Shown here in pieces: positions 18,730 through 28,794 of a stretch of DNA of 64,000 bases. Within the stretch, counting starts at the first letter, position 1, and each line of letters opens with the position of its first letter. The notes under the pieces are model-generated. The model saw nothing but the letters and a program-made list of their open reading frames with translations, did not search any database and had not been told where the DNA came from. Origin of the DNA: Actinomycetes bacterium. GTDB taxonomy: Bacteria > Actinomycetota > Thermoleophilia > BMS3ABIN01. The stretch spans positions 74,921 to 138,920 of the forward strand of contig JAJYXB010000008.1 of NCBI GenBank assembly GCA_021791195.1, given 5' to 3'. The translations under genes and the position numbers were made by a program.

Positions 18730-21700
18730 TCAGATCCGGTTCAGCTCCGTGAGGCTGACACCCTTGTTGCTCCAGGCAGCGGCATCCTGCGGATCCAGTT
18801 CGATCGCCCGCTCGAAGCAGACGATGGCGTCGCTGAAGCGGCCCATGCTCTGCAGGCTGACACCCTTGCCATTCCAGGCTTTTTCATTGGCGGGATCGAT
18901 TTCCAGCTGCTTGTCGAAGCTGCGGACCGCCTCCGGGAACAGCTGCAGCTGGTGGAGGCATTCGCCCCGGCGGTACCAGGCCTGGACGTGCCGCGGCTCG
19001 GCCTTGATGGCGCGGTCAAAACATTCCACAGCCTTGGAAAACATCCCGAGGCTCTGAAGACTCTCGCCCTTGCCGAACCAGGCCGGAGCGCTATCGGGCT
19101 CCAGTTTGAGCGCCTTGTCGAAACAGTCCAGAGCTTCGCGGTCGCGCCCGAGGTGGTGCAGGGCCACCCCCTGGCTCGTCCAGGCTTCCGCCTGCATCGG
19201 CTCGAGCGCCAGCGCCTTCCCGAAACTGTTGATCGCAGCAAGGTAACAGCCGCGCGCCAGCAGGCTCTCGCCCTTGCCCGCGGCAGCCGCGGCATTTTCG
19301 CCGTCGATTTTCAGGGCCCGGTCATATGCCGCGCAGGCTTTTTCATGCCGGCCGAGGCCGCGCAGACTCTCCGCCTTGCCGAACCAGGCAGCGGCATTGC
19401 CGGCATCGGTCTTAAGAGTGCGCTCATAGGCATTGACTGCCTTTTCGTCACGGCCGAGTCCGCGCAGACTCTCCGCCTTGCCGAACCAGGCTTCGGCCCC
19501 GAAACCGTATTTGATCGCTTTTTCGTAACTCTTGAGCGATTCGTCCAGCTGCCCCTGACGGCGCAGGCTGTCAGCCTGGCCGAACCAGCCAGCCACATTC
19601 GTTTGATCCAGCGCCAAAGACTTGTCATACCAGGAAACGGCTTCAGCGAAATGTTCCAGGCTGCGATGGCTTTCGCCGCCGCCAAACCAGCTGGCGGCGC
19701 TGTCCGGGACCAGCTCCAGCGCCCTGCCGTAGCAACGCAGCGCCTCATCGAACCGGCCGAGGGCTCGCAGGCTCTCGCCGCGGGAATGCCAGGCAGCCGC
19801 GTCACCCGGATCGATCTCCACCGCTTTCTCAAAAAAGGTCAGTGCATCGCCAGGCATGCCCAGCTCGCGCAGGCTTTCGCCCCTGCCATACCAGGAGCGG
19901 CCGTTGCCTGGCTCCACCGCAAGCGCTTTCTCGTAGGCGGCAGCCGCCTCGTCGAACCGGGCCAGAGCACGCAGGCTCTCTGCCTTGCCGAACCAGGCCG
20001 GCTCGCTTTCAGCATCAACCGCGAGCACGGCTTCGAAGCTGGGGACTGCCTGCTGAAACTTTCCCAGCGAGCGCAGGCTTTCCGCCTGGCCCAGCCAGGC
20101 CGAAAGTTCCCCGCTGCCCCGCTTCAGCGCTGCCGCATATGCGGCAACCGCCTTGTCGTGCCGGCCCAGCAATCGCAGGCATTCACCTTTGCCAAGCCAG
20201 GCCGCCGCGCTGGCAGAGTTCTGCCTGAGCGCGCGGTTATAACTCGACAGGGCAGCGTCAAGGCGTCCAAGACTGCGCTGGCATTCGGCTTTCCCGAACC
20301 AGCCGTCAGCGTTCCCCGCGGCCAGCTTCAGCGACCGCTCATAGCTGGCGACCGCGGCCTGAAGCTGCCCCAGGCAACGCAGGCTCTCCGCCTTGCCGAA
20401 CCAGGCGGCCGGCTGCCTGATATCAAATTCAAGACTTGTATCAAAAGCGGCGACCGCTTCGATGTGACGTTGCAGGCTCCGCAGGCTCTCCGCCTTGCCG
20501 TGCCATGAGGCAGCTGCGCCAGGCTCCAGCGCCAGCGCCTGCTCGTAAGCACTGATGGCTGCTTCATGCTCGCCGAGCCCGCGGAGGCTCTCCGCCTTGC
20601 CGAACCAGGCGGCCTCGAGCTTCGCGTCCTGCGCCAGCGCCAGGTCAAAAGCCGCAACAGCGTCTGTGCCGCGGCCCAGGGCACGCAGGCTTTCGGCCTT
20701 GCCAAGCCAGGCCGGCGCAAGCCTTGGCTCCAGCTTGGTCAGAGCAATGAAGTGTTTTAGGGCCTCCTCGTTACGATTAAGCTGCCGGAGGCTCTCGGCC
20801 TTGCCGCACAGGGCCTGGGCATGCTTGGGCTGCGCCGCCAGCGCGCGGTCGTAGCCCTCGATCGCCCTGGCGAACCTGCCCAGAGCAAACCGGCTTTCAC
20901 CCAGGCCGAACCAGGCGGCGGCGTTCGCGGCGTCCAGCTTCAACGCTTTTTCATAAGCGGCGATCGCTTTTTCGTGCTGCCCCAGACCCCGCAGACTTTC
21001 GGCCTTGCCGAACCAGGCGGCCGCGTTCTTCGCGTCAAGCTTCAATGCCTTGTCGAAGGAAGCCACGGCGGCCTTGTAGTTGCCCAGATGGCGCAGGCTT
21101 TCCGCCTTGCCGAAACAGGCGGCCGCGTTCTTTGCATCAAACTTAAGAGCTTTGTCAAACCCGGTTACCGCCGCCTTGTAATGACCGAGGTGCAACTGGC
21201 AATCAGCCTTGCCGGTCAAGGAAGAGACCCGGCGGGGATCGATGGCCAGCGCCTTGTCGAATGATTTGACCGCCTTGCTGAAAAGCACCTGGGCCCGCAG
21301 GCTCTGACCCATCCCGCTCCAGGCTCCGGGGTGGCGCTGGTCCAGCTCCACTACCCGCTGGTAGGAAGCGACGGCCAGCTTGTGGCGGCCAAGCCTGCGC
21401 AGACTCTCTGCCTTGCCGAACCATGCGGGCGCCGACCGGGAGTCGAGCCGGGTTGCGCGTTCAAAGCTGCGCAACGCTTCAGCTTCCCGGTTCAGTTCCA
21501 GCAGCGAAAGTCCCTTGCCCAGCCAGACAGCGATGTTCTTGCTGTCTATTTTGAGCGCTTTATCAAATGAATCCACCGTAGCGGCCAGATCGCCCAGCGC
21601 GCGCCGGCTCTCGCCCAGGCCGTACCAGTATGGCGCCTGGGCGTCATCGAGCTGGATGGCCCGCTCGTAGGCGGTTGCGGCGTCGGCGTGACGTCCGAGC

Positions 21701-24700
21701 TGGCGCCGGCTCTCGCCCAGGCCGTACCAGTATGGCGCCTGGGCGTCATCGAGCTGGATGGCCCGCTCGTAGGCGGTTGCGGCGTCAGCGTGACGTCCGA
21801 GCTGGCGCCGGCTCTCGCCCAGGCCGTACCAGTATGGCGCCTGGGCGTCATCGAGCTGGATGGCCCGCTCGTAGGCGGTTGCGGCGTCCCGGAAGCGGCC
21901 GATGTCATGAAGGTTGAGCCCCCGGTGATACCAGGCAGCAGTGTTTTCGGGGTCAAATTTAAGCAGTTTATCAAGCGACTTCACTGCATCCGGGAAACGT
22001 CCCAGGCTTCTGAGACTGCCTGCTTTCTCAAACCAGGCAGCAGCATGACGGGGGACGAGTTCGAGGTGGCGCTCAAAACTTGATAGGGATTCTTCGAAAC
22101 GCCCGAGCGTTTTCAGTGCCAGCGCCTTCTCATACGCTGCATCCGCCAGCTGTGGATCAAACTCAAGCGCCCGGTCGCACGCCGATATGACCTCGTCATA
22201 CCGCTGAAGCCGCTTGAGGCTCATCGCCTTGCCGAACCAGCCGGAAACCGAACCCGGTTCGAGCTCGAGCAGCCTTTCATAGGCGGCGACAGCGCGTTCC
22301 TGATCGTCAGCCGCCGCCAGACTGCCTGCCTTTCCCAGCCAGGCCGCCAGATTATTGCCATCAAGAGACAACGCCTTGTCAAAGCTGGCAACTGCATCAG
22401 CGTGTCTTTCCAGGGCCTGCAACACCTGTCCGCGATTGATCCAGGTGATCAGGTCACGGGGATTGATCGCCAGGGCCTTGTCAAAACAGGCGATGGCTTC
22501 TTCGGCGGAGGTGCGCACGGGCCCTGCCTCGGCTTCTGCCGGTTCTGCGGGTGGTGCCGCTTCCGGTTCTGCGGATTCCGGTTCCGCTGGTTCCGGTTCC
22601 AAGGCAGGCTCGAGCACCTCGGGTTCTTCCGCGGCCAGCTCAGCTTCCAGAGCCAATTCGACTTCGGGAGCCGCTTCGGGTTCGGTCGCTTCCTCGACGT
22701 CGGCCGGCTCGGCGAGCACCTCGGGTTCTTCCGCGGCCACCTCAGCTTCCGCAGCCAATTCGACTTCGGGAGCTGTCTCGGGTTCTTCCGCTTCCTCGAC
22801 GTCGGCCGGCCCAGCGGGCACCTCGGATTCGTCCGCTTCCTCGACGTCGGCCGGCCCAGCGAGCACCTCGGGTTCTTCCGCGGCCACCTCAGCTTCCGCA
22901 GCCAATTCGACTTCGAGAGCTGTCTCGGGTTCTTCCGCTTCCTCGACGTCGGCCGGAGCATCGACTTCTCCCCCGGCTTCTACATGGCTCTCCGCGCCGA
23001 CGGATTCTGTGCTTTCGGAATCGGCGCCTGCCATCTCTTCCACAGGTACGGCGGCAGCCATGTCCACCGGTTCTTTCTCTTCAGATCCGGCCTCATGGAC
23101 CTCATCGGTCCCGGCGGCATTTTCTTCCGTTTCGTCAAGTAAAGCTCCATCCGCCGGCTCGTCAGGCAATGCCTCGTCCTCTTCAGCCGCAGACATACCA
23201 TCGCTCCCGGCAGACATGGCGACTTCAGATCCGGCAACCGGCGCCTCTTCAAGCTCCGGTTCAGCCGCGTTGGCAGAGGCAGGTTCGACGGTCAGCGTCT
23301 CTGTCGCGGCATCCCGGACCGGCTCATCCAAATCTCCCGCAGCGGTAGCGCCAGCCAGACCCAAAGCCGCCTGCGCTTCATCCCTGCCGCGCGCCGCCGC
23401 AGCATTGGCTGGGTCGAGCTCCAGGGCCCTGTCAAAGCTTTCCCTGGCAGCGCCGACGTCACCCGCACCCAGCAGCGCCGCGCCCCTGCCGGCCCACGCA
23501 GCCGCGGCGCGGCTGTCCTGCTCGATGGCGCGGTCGAAGGAACTGACCGCTTCTGCAAATCGCTGCTGGCGGCAAAGCGCCTCGCCTCGCGCCAGCCACG
23601 CGGCCCCGTTCCACGGATCGAGTTCGGTGATCTTGTCCAGCGTCGCAACCGCGTCTTCGAATCGTTCCGCGGCTATCAGCCCGCCAGCCAGGGCGATCTG
23701 CACGGGGACATCGAGCGGATCATATTGTCTGGCTTTGGTAAAACTGTCAACCGCGTCATCAATTCTGCCGATCCCCTGCAGGCAAAGCCCGCGCTCGAGC
23801 CAGACACGGGCGTTTCCTTCCTGGATTTCAATCGCCTTGTCAAACGAGTCGACCGCCTCGCGCAGCCGGTCGACTTTCCGCAGACAGGAGCCGCGGCCAA
23901 ACCAGATACGGGCCTCACCCTGTTCGAACTGAACTGCTTTATCAAAACTTTTCACAGCCTCGTGCAGGCGGCCGAGTTCCTCCAGCAGCTTGCCGTTCGC
24001 AAACCAGATCTCGCCGCTTTCCTGATCACGCGCGAGCGCCTCTTCGAAGGCCGCCAGTGCCGCTTCGGAGCGGCCGAGACTTTTGAGGATGATCCCCTTG
24101 TGGTACCAGACGGCGGGGTCGAGCAAAGAGGGGCCTTCCAGCTGCTCCAGCGAGGCCAGCGCGTCCTCATGACGCCCCAGGCTTTCCAGGCTCAGGCTCT
24201 TGTTGAACAGGGATTCCTGGTCGAACTGGTCAAGCTCCCGGGCCTGGTCATAACAGACAATCGCTTCCTCGAACCGGCCCAGATCCTGCAGCGCCAGCCC
24301 TTTGTTGAACCAGGCGGCCACGTTGCCCGCGTCGAGGTCGAGAGCCTTCTCGTAACAAAGCAGAGCTTCGTCGAACTTGCCAAGAGTGTGGAGGGCGCCG
24401 CCCTTGCGCGACCAGGCGCCGGAATCGTGGGCGTCGAGCTGGATGACCTCCTCGAAAGCCTTGACCGCTTCTTCGGGCCGGTTCAGTTCGAGCAGATTGG
24501 TCCCTATCGCCGTCCATGTCAACCTGTTCCAGGGGTCGAACTTGAGACTTTTCCTGAGGCTTTCGGTGGATTCGTCCAACTGGCCCATCCCGCGCAGGCA
24601 CATGCCGCGCGACAGCCAGATCTCGGAATCGCGCTCCTCGATCTCACGCACCTTGCCGAAGACCCTGACTGCTTTTTCGGGACGGCCCGCCCGCCGCAGC

Positions 24701-24867
24701 TTCTCGCCCTTGCGGATCAGCTCCCTGGCTTCATCGGCGTCATTTTTAAGCGCCTGATTGAACAGCTGCAGCGCTTCCTCGAAGGAGCGCTGTTGCTGGA
24801 GTTTGACACCTCTGTTGTAAATGGCTTTTGAGGGCCTGCCGCTCATGAGTTCATCTAGAATCGTCAT
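18730..24867 (-). CDS. Giant tetratricopeptide-repeat protein (2045 aa)
   Basis: Nearly the whole protein is made of 34-residue TPR units of the form AW.GKAESLR.LGR...A...YE.AL.LD, on the order of fifty. Residues ~505-785 are instead a very acidic Ala/Glu/Pro-rich linker with internal repeats (EVELAAEAEVAAEEPEVL). There is no signal peptide, transmembrane helix or catalytic domain, so a cytoplasmic scaffold is the simplest view. Three units are almost identical at DNA level (21601-21888), showing recent expansion. The neighbours do not suggest a pathway. The gene is intact over 6.1 kb. Confidence 0.9.
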   Translation of the reverse strand: MTILDELMSGRPSKAIYNRGVKLQQQRSFEEALQLFNQALKNDADEARELIRKGEKLRRAGRPEKAVRVFGKVREIEERDSEIWLSRGMCLRGMGQLDESTESLRKSLKFDPWNRLTWTAIGTNLLELNRPEEAVKAFEEVIQLDAHDSGAWSRKGGALHTLGKFDEALLCYEKALDLDAGNVAAWFNKGLALQDLGRFEEAIVCYDQARELDQFDQESLFNKSLSLESLGRHEDALASLEQLEGPSLLDPAVWYHKGIILKSLGRSEAALAAFEEALARDQESGEIWFANGKLLEELGRLHEAVKSFDKAVQFEQGEARIWFGRGSCLRKVDRLREAVDSFDKAIEIQEGNARVWLERGLCLQGIGRIDDAVDSFTKARQYDPLDVPVQIALAGGLIAAERFEDAVATLDKITELDPWNGAAWLARGEALCRQQRFAEAVSSFDRAIEQDSRAAAAWAGRGAALLGAGDVGAARESFDRALELDPANAAAARGRDEAQAALGLAGATAAGDLDEPVRDAATETLTVEPASANAAEPELEEAPVAGSEVAMSAGSDGMSAAEEDEALPDEPADGALLDETEENAAGTDEVHEAGSEEKEPVDMAAAVPVEEMAGADSESTESVGAESHVEAGGEVDAPADVEEAEEPETALEVELAAEAEVAAEEPEVLAGPADVEEADESEVPAGPADVEEAEEPETAPEVELAAEAEVAAEEPEVLAEPADVEEATEPEAAPEVELALEAELAAEEPEVLEPALEPEPAEPESAEPEAAPPAEPAEAEAGPVRTSAEEAIACFDKALAINPRDLITWINRGQVLQALERHADAVASFDKALSLDGNNLAAWLGKAGSLAAADDQERAVAAYERLLELEPGSVSGWFGKAMSLKRLQRYDEVISACDRALEFDPQLADAAYEKALALKTLGRFEESLSSFERHLELVPRHAAAWFEKAGSLRSLGRFPDAVKSLDKLLKFDPENTAAWYHRGLNLHDIGRFRDAATAYERAIQLDDAQAPYWYGLGESRRQLGRHADAATAYERAIQLDDAQAPYWYGLGESRRQLGRHADAATAYERAIQLDDAQAPYWYGLGESRRALGDLAATVDSFDKALKIDSKNIAVWLGKGLSLLELNREAEALRSFERATRLDSRSAPAWFGKAESLRRLGRHKLAVASYQRVVELDQRHPGAWSGMGQSLRAQVLFSKAVKSFDKALAIDPRRVSSLTGKADCQLHLGHYKAAVTGFDKALKFDAKNAAACFGKAESLRHLGNYKAAVASFDKALKLDAKNAAAWFGKAESLRGLGQHEKAIAAYEKALKLDAANAAAWFGLGESRFALGRFARAIEGYDRALAAQPKHAQALCGKAESLRQLNRNEEALKHFIALTKLEPRLAPAWLGKAESLRALGRGTDAVAAFDLALAQDAKLEAAWFGKAESLRGLGEHEAAISAYEQALALEPGAAASWHGKAESLRSLQRHIEAVAAFDTSLEFDIRQPAAWFGKAESLRCLGQLQAAVASYERSLKLAAGNADGWFGKAECQRSLGRLDAALSSYNRALRQNSASAAAWLGKGECLRLLGRHDKAVAAYAAALKRGSGELSAWLGQAESLRSLGKFQQAVPSFEAVLAVDAESEPAWFGKAESLRALARFDEAAAAYEKALAVEPGNGRSWYGRGESLRELGMPGDALTFFEKAVEIDPGDAAAWHSRGESLRALGRFDEALRCYGRALELVPDSAASWFGGGESHRSLEHFAEAVSWYDKSLALDQTNVAGWFGQADSLRRQGQLDESLKSYEKAIKYGFGAEAWFGKAESLRGLGRDEKAVNAYERTLKTDAGNAAAWFGKAESLRGLGRHEKACAAYDRALKIDGENAAAAAGKGESLLARGCYLAAINSFGKALALEPMQAEAWTSQGVALHHLGRDREALDCFDKALKLEPDSAPAWFGKGESLQSLGMFSKAVECFDRAIKAEPRHVQAWYRRGECLHQLQLFPEAVRSFDKQLEIDPANEKAWNGKGVSLQSMGRFSDAIVCFERAIELDPQDAAAWSNKGVSLTELNRI
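21601..21888. repeat. Three near-identical 102-bp tandem units within the TPR gene
   Basis: Units begin GCGCCGGCTCTCGCCCAGGC at 21601, 21703 and 21805, exactly 102 bp (34 codons, one TPR) apart. I see one base difference within the compared units. The flanking TPR units are clearly diverged. This is the signature of recent in-frame repeat duplication, and also a place where short-read assembly could miscount copies. Confidence 0.85.
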
Positions 24868-24912
24868 CTGTTGGAATTCTAGGTCCCCCGAATCGGTTTT
24901 CCGGACCGTACT

Positions 24913-24942
24913 GATATATCACATTCTACATGGTTCGGACAA
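24913..24942 (-). promoter_or_regulatory. Candidate promoter for the giant TPR gene
   Basis: On the minus strand TTGTCC (plus 24937-24942) and TATATC (plus 24913-24918) are 18 nt apart, about 45 bp before the ATG at 24867. The local AT-richness supports it. No clear ribosome site is seen before the ATG. Confidence 0.45.
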
Positions 24943-24975
24943 TTTGTGTTTACCTGTGCCCCGCCAGGCGGCGCA

Positions 24976-25866
24976 CTAAATCCTCTGCGCCGTCACCACG
25001 CGGTCATGACCGGCGTAGTCCTGGATGACGGCGATATCGCTGAACATGCCGGACGCACCCAGCAGCTCCCGCACCGCCTCCGCCTGGCTGTAACCGATTT
25101 CGAGGATCAGGCCGCCACGCGGCTTGAGGAACTGGGGTGCTTCGACCGCCAGGCGGCGGTAGAAGTCCAGCCCGTCGGCGCCACCATACAGTGCCTCGCG
25201 CGGCTCGAAGCCGCTGACATCCCGGGGAAGGTCGGGCCATTCGGTTTCCGAAACGTACGGCGGATTGGAAACGATCAGATCGAAAGTCTCCAGCGGCTCA
25301 AGACCGTCAAACAGATCCGAACGGACAAAGGCAATCCGCTCCGCCACCCCTGTCGTGCGGGCGTTCTCCGCCGCGAGCGCCAGCGCTTCGGCACTGTCAT
25401 CACTGGCGGCAACCCGCGCCTCCGGGAAAGCGGCCGCGAGGCTGATGGCGATGGCCCCGCTGCCGGTGCCGACATCGAGCACCCGCGGCGGCTCGGACCA
25501 GTCCCGCTCCATGAGGAAAAAAAGCGCTGCGTCGACCACATGTTCGGTCTCGGGACGGGGGATGAGCACGGCGCCGCTTACTGCCAGCGTCAGGTTGCGG
25601 AAATATGCCCGGCCGAGGATATATGCCACCGGTTCGCCGCGGCCGCGACGCCTGATCAGCTCGCGGTAGCGGTCTACTTCGGCGACGGTCAGTGGCTGCT
25701 CAAAGTTGGTGTAAAGCTCGATGCGGCTCAGGCCCATGACCTCCGCCAGCAACAGTTCGGCGTCCAGCCGCGGACTGGCGGAGCCTTTGCCCTTCAAAAA
25801 CTGCGCTGATTTGATCAGAAGCCCGGATATGGTAGGTAAGGCGGCCTGCTGTTTCGGCAAAATCAT
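24976..25866 (-). CDS. prmC: Release factor glutamine methyltransferase
   Basis: PrmC methylates the Gln of the GGQ motif in RF1/RF2 using S-adenosylmethionine. The SAM site VLDVGTGSGAIAISLA and the substrate motif IVSNPPYVSETEWPDL are present, with the usual helical N-terminal domain (ASPRLDAELLLAEVMGLSR). The length of 296 residues is normal. It lies 65 bp downstream of prfA, its substrate gene, the common pairing. Confidence 0.94.
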   Translation of the reverse strand: MILPKQQAALPTISGLLIKSAQFLKGKGSASPRLDAELLLAEVMGLSRIELYTNFEQPLTVAEVDRYRELIRRRGRGEPVAYILGRAYFRNLTLAVSGAVLIPRPETEHVVDAALFFLMERDWSEPPRVLDVGTGSGAIAISLAAAFPEARVAASDDSAEALALAAENARTTGVAERIAFVRSDLFDGLEPLETFDLIVSNPPYVSETEWPDLPRDVSGFEPREALYGGADGLDFYRRLAVEAPQFLKPRGGLILEIGYSQAEAVRELLGASGMFSDIAVIQDYAGHDRVVTAQRI

Positions 25867-25931
25867 TCCCCTCCGCTTACGATTCCCTTGACCGGCAAGC
25901 CTACTATCGGAAAGCTGCGCGCCGGGTTTAA

Positions 25932-27011
25932 TCAGACCCCCGAAGCCTGCAGCTGCTCGGCGCGGTCCTTGGCGGCCAGCGCATCGGTGAAGTCATCGAG
26001 GTCGCCCTGGAGGATGGCGTCCAGCTTGTGCAGCGTCAGGCCGACACGGTGGTCGGTAACCCGTCCCTGGGGAAAATTGTAGGTGCGGATCTTCTGGCTG
26101 CGGTCGCCGGTCCCCACCATCGATTTGCGGGCGTCTGCCAGCTCCTTCTGCTGCTCGGCTATCTTCATCTCGTAAAGCCGGGCCCGCAGGACTTTCATCG
26201 CCGCCACCTTGTTCTGCAGCTGCGATTTCTCGTCCTGCATCGAGACCACGAGGCCGGTGGGCACATGCGTCAGCCGCACCGCGGAATCGGTCGTGTTGAC
26301 CGACTGGCCGCCGGGGCCGCTGGAACGAAAGATGTCGACGCGCACATCCGCCGGGTCGATCTCGACCTCGACGTCCTCGGCTTCCGGCATCACCGCGACG
26401 GTCGCCGTCGACGTGTGGATGCGGCCGCCGGACTCCGTCACCGGGATGCGCTGCACGCGGTGCACGCCCCCCTCGTACTTGAAGATGCTGTATGCGCCCT
26501 TGCCCTGCACCTCGAGGATGACCTCCTTGAAGCCGCCCATTCCGGTGGGGCTGGAAGAGAGGATGCCCGCCTTCAGCCTTTTCTGCTCGGCGTGACGGGT
26601 GTACATCCGCAGCAGGTCGCCGGCGAACAGCGACGCTTCATCACCGCCGGCGCCGGCGCGGATCTCGATGATGATGTCCTTCTCATCGTTGGGGTCCGGC
26701 TCGAGCATCGCCGCCCGGATCTCCTCGGTGAGCTCCTCCATCGCCGTCCTGGAGCCGGTGATCTCCTCACGCAGGAACTCGCGCATCTCCGGCTCGGCGT
26801 GGCCGTCGCCCGAAAGCAGCTCCTCCGCCTCCGCCAGGCTCTGCTCGGCGTCACGGTAGCGCCGCACCAGATCGTAAGCCGGCTGCAGATCCGAGTGGGC
26901 TTTGGCCAGCTCGGCGTAGCGCCGCCGGTCGTTCATCACTTCGGGGTCGCTCAGTTCCCGGTTGAGCCGGTCATATTTCTCTTCGATTTCGTTGATGAGT
27001 TTCTCGATCAT
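25932..27011 (-). CDS. prfA: Peptide chain release factor 1
   Basis: RF1 recognises UAA and UAG in the ribosomal A site and triggers peptide release. The catalytic motif is visible in SSGPGGQSVNTTDSAVRLTH, and the anticodon-like loop lies in the TEEIRAAML...GAGGDEASLFAGD to IPVTESGGRIHTSTATVAV region. There are 359 residues, full length. RF1 does not read UGA, which matters for the in-frame UGA described at 46915. It is followed by prmC. Confidence 0.95.
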   Translation of the reverse strand: MIEKLINEIEEKYDRLNRELSDPEVMNDRRRYAELAKAHSDLQPAYDLVRRYRDAEQSLAEAEELLSGDGHAEPEMREFLREEITGSRTAMEELTEEIRAAMLEPDPNDEKDIIIEIRAGAGGDEASLFAGDLLRMYTRHAEQKRLKAGILSSSPTGMGGFKEVILEVQGKGAYSIFKYEGGVHRVQRIPVTESGGRIHTSTATVAVMPEAEDVEVEIDPADVRVDIFRSSGPGGQSVNTTDSAVRLTHVPTGLVVSMQDEKSQLQNKVAAMKVLRARLYEMKIAEQQKELADARKSMVGTGDRSQKIRTYNFPQGRVTDHRVGLTLHKLDAILQGDLDDFTDALAAKDRAEQLQASGV

Positions 27012-27077
27012 GATCTTATCCCGATGCCGCCACGGCGCCCGCGAACAGAGCAGCCAGAGCGCGTCCCCGGCGGAGCC

Positions 27078-28031
27078 TCAGGCCATTACCTCCACGTCCG
27101 CCTTGCCGTCATGGTCCATCTCGATCGGCTCCACGGCCGCCACAGCCTCGAGGGCGGCGATCGCGACTTCGATCTGGGGGATGTCCGGCTCGCGGGTGGT
27201 CAGCTTCTGCAGCAGAAGCCCGGGGTAGGTGACGACATGCATTATCCTGCTGTCTTTATGCTTCCCTGCATATTTTATCACTTCATAGGAAAGGCCAATA
27301 ATCAGCGGGATGCCCAAAAGCCGCGATATTATCAACCACAGCAGTCCCGGCACGCCGACGAAGGTGAATACCACGATCGCCAGCACCATGACGATCAGCA
27401 GGAAGCTGGTGCCGCAGCGCGGATGCAGCGGCGAGAACCGTCTGACATTGTCCGGAGTCAGGTCCAGGCCGGCTTCGAGCGCATGGATCGTCTTGTGCTC
27501 GGCGCCGTGATACTCGAACACCCGCCGCAGCTGTTTTACCTGCGAAACGACCCAGATGTACGCCACCAGGATGAAGATTCTGAGAATGCCCTCCACCAGC
27601 ACGAACAGAGATGAGTTGGGCAGCCAGGCGCGCACCGAACGCACCGCGAACAGCGGCAGCACCACGAACAGGGCGATGGCGAGCACGGTGCCGATGGCGA
27701 TGCTCAGGCCCATCTCCTTGCCGGAGATCTTCTCCCCTTCCTCTCCCATCGATTCGCTGGCTGACATCGACAGCGCCCGCATGCCGAGCGCCAGCGATTC
27801 CCACAGGCCGACGATGCCCCGCAGCACCGGCAGCTTGTAGATGCTGTGCCGGTCCGCGAGCGGCTTCAGCGGCTCGGAGTGGACGCCGACGGTGCCGTCG
27901 GGCCGGCGCACGGCCAGCGACCAGTGCCGTTTGCCGCGCATCATCACGCCCTCGATGACTGCCTGGCCCCCGACCGCGGCCGCCGGGCGCGCGTGGCTAT
28001 GGCCTTTATTCTCTCCCGTGCCGTTAGCCAA
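27078..28031 (-). CDS. DUF1385 membrane protein (YqhQ-like), copy 1
   Basis: This is a multi-pass protein of the DUF1385 family, described only as a putative metal-dependent enzyme. Conserved segments are GGQAVIEGVMMRGKRHWSLA, EYHGAEHKTIHALE, HPRCGTSFLL and LQKLTTREPD; the His/Glu/Cys residues could bind metal. The track start at 28202 is a thyX shadow. I choose TTG 28031 (MANGTGENKGHSH), with GGAG eight bases upstream, which overlaps the thyX end by 8 bp. The result is about 317 residues. It sits between thyX and prfA, as in many Gram-positive relatives. The cellular role is unknown. Confidence 0.88.
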   Translation of the reverse strand: MANGTGENKGHSHARPAAAVGGQAVIEGVMMRGKRHWSLAVRRPDGTVGVHSEPLKPLADRHSIYKLPVLRGIVGLWESLALGMRALSMSASESMGEEGEKISGKEMGLSIAIGTVLAIALFVVLPLFAVRSVRAWLPNSSLFVLVEGILRIFILVAYIWVVSQVKQLRRVFEYHGAEHKTIHALEAGLDLTPDNVRRFSPLHPRCGTSFLLIVMVLAIVVFTFVGVPGLLWLIISRLLGIPLIIGLSYEVIKYAGKHKDSRIMHVVTYPGLLLQKLTTREPDIPQIEVAIAALEAVAAVEPIEMDHDGKADVEVMA

Positions 28032-28773
28032 CCGCGGGGCTCCAGGCCTTTTCCATTTCCTCGACTTCCGCCGGGGTGTATTCCTCGCCGCAGTACATCT
28101 TGCCTTCGCGGCAGCGGCGGAAGAGGCAGTCCGGGCCGGTCTTGTGGAAGAGGCGTGGCGCCGCCCCAAGCACCAGATGGCGCATCCACCAGGCCAGCGC
28201 ATTGATCTCCCACTGTGCGCGGCGGCAGCAGCGGACCTGGAAGAAGTGTCTCAGTTCGCGGGCGTTCATCGTCACCACGATGCGGGTCTCGGCAGCGTTG
28301 GGCAGCACAAAGCGAGCGTCCTCCTGGATCGTCTCCCGCCCCATGCCGCGCTCCTCGCCGAGGCTGACCAGACGTTCATAGGCCGCCAGCGCGCCGCGCA
28401 TCGCATCGTTGAAGACCGCCAGCGATTCCGCGTCCCCAGCGATCAGCGGCGGCACGACGAAGCCCTCTTCACCGGAGAAGCGCACGTAGCGCTGTGACTG
28501 CTGGCTGTAGGAGGCCAGCCGGTGGCGCACCAGCTGATGGGAACAGGCGCGCGAGATGCCGTCGACGCCGAAGGTGAAAGAGGCATGCTCCAGGGTGCTG
28601 TGATGCCCGGAGTTGACAAGGATTTTGATCAGCCGCGCCACCTCTTCCTCCGGCATGCTTTCCTTCAGCTCGGCGGCGGTGGAGGCTGAGTAGCAGAGGC
28701 GGCCGGCAGCCGCGACGGCGCGCTCCGGGTCCGGAGTGTGAGCCAGCAGGGTTACGTTGAGGCGGGCGGTCAC
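28024..28773 (-). CDS. thyX: Flavin-dependent thymidylate synthase
   Basis: ThyX makes dTMP from dUMP using methylene-THF, NADPH and FAD. The signature RHRxxSxxxxSQR is present as RHRLASYSQQSQRY, and SGHHSTLEHASFTF is the usual upstream motif. The length of 249 residues is normal. It works with the dCMP deaminase and glyA products found in this window. It starts 21 bp after rpmE and its end overlaps the DUF1385 gene. Confidence 0.95.
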   Translation of the reverse strand: MTARLNVTLLAHTPDPERAVAAAGRLCYSASTAAELKESMPEEEVARLIKILVNSGHHSTLEHASFTFGVDGISRACSHQLVRHRLASYSQQSQRYVRFSGEEGFVVPPLIAGDAESLAVFNDAMRGALAAYERLVSLGEERGMGRETIQEDARFVLPNAAETRIVVTMNARELRHFFQVRCCRRAQWEINALAWWMRHLVLGAAPRLFHKTGPDCLFRRCREGKMYCGEEYTPAEVEEMEKAWSPAVG

Positions 28774-28794
28774 GGGCTGATGCCGCGGCCGCGG

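Noticed and set aside
21601-21888. CRISPR-like repeat array
   Set aside because: Units are contiguous 34-codon TPRs in one reading frame with no spacers.
22402-23932. Long plus-strand ORFs opposite the acidic linker of the TPR gene
   Set aside because: Low-complexity Ser/Ala or Arg/Pro sequences are antisense images of the GC-rich acidic repeats.
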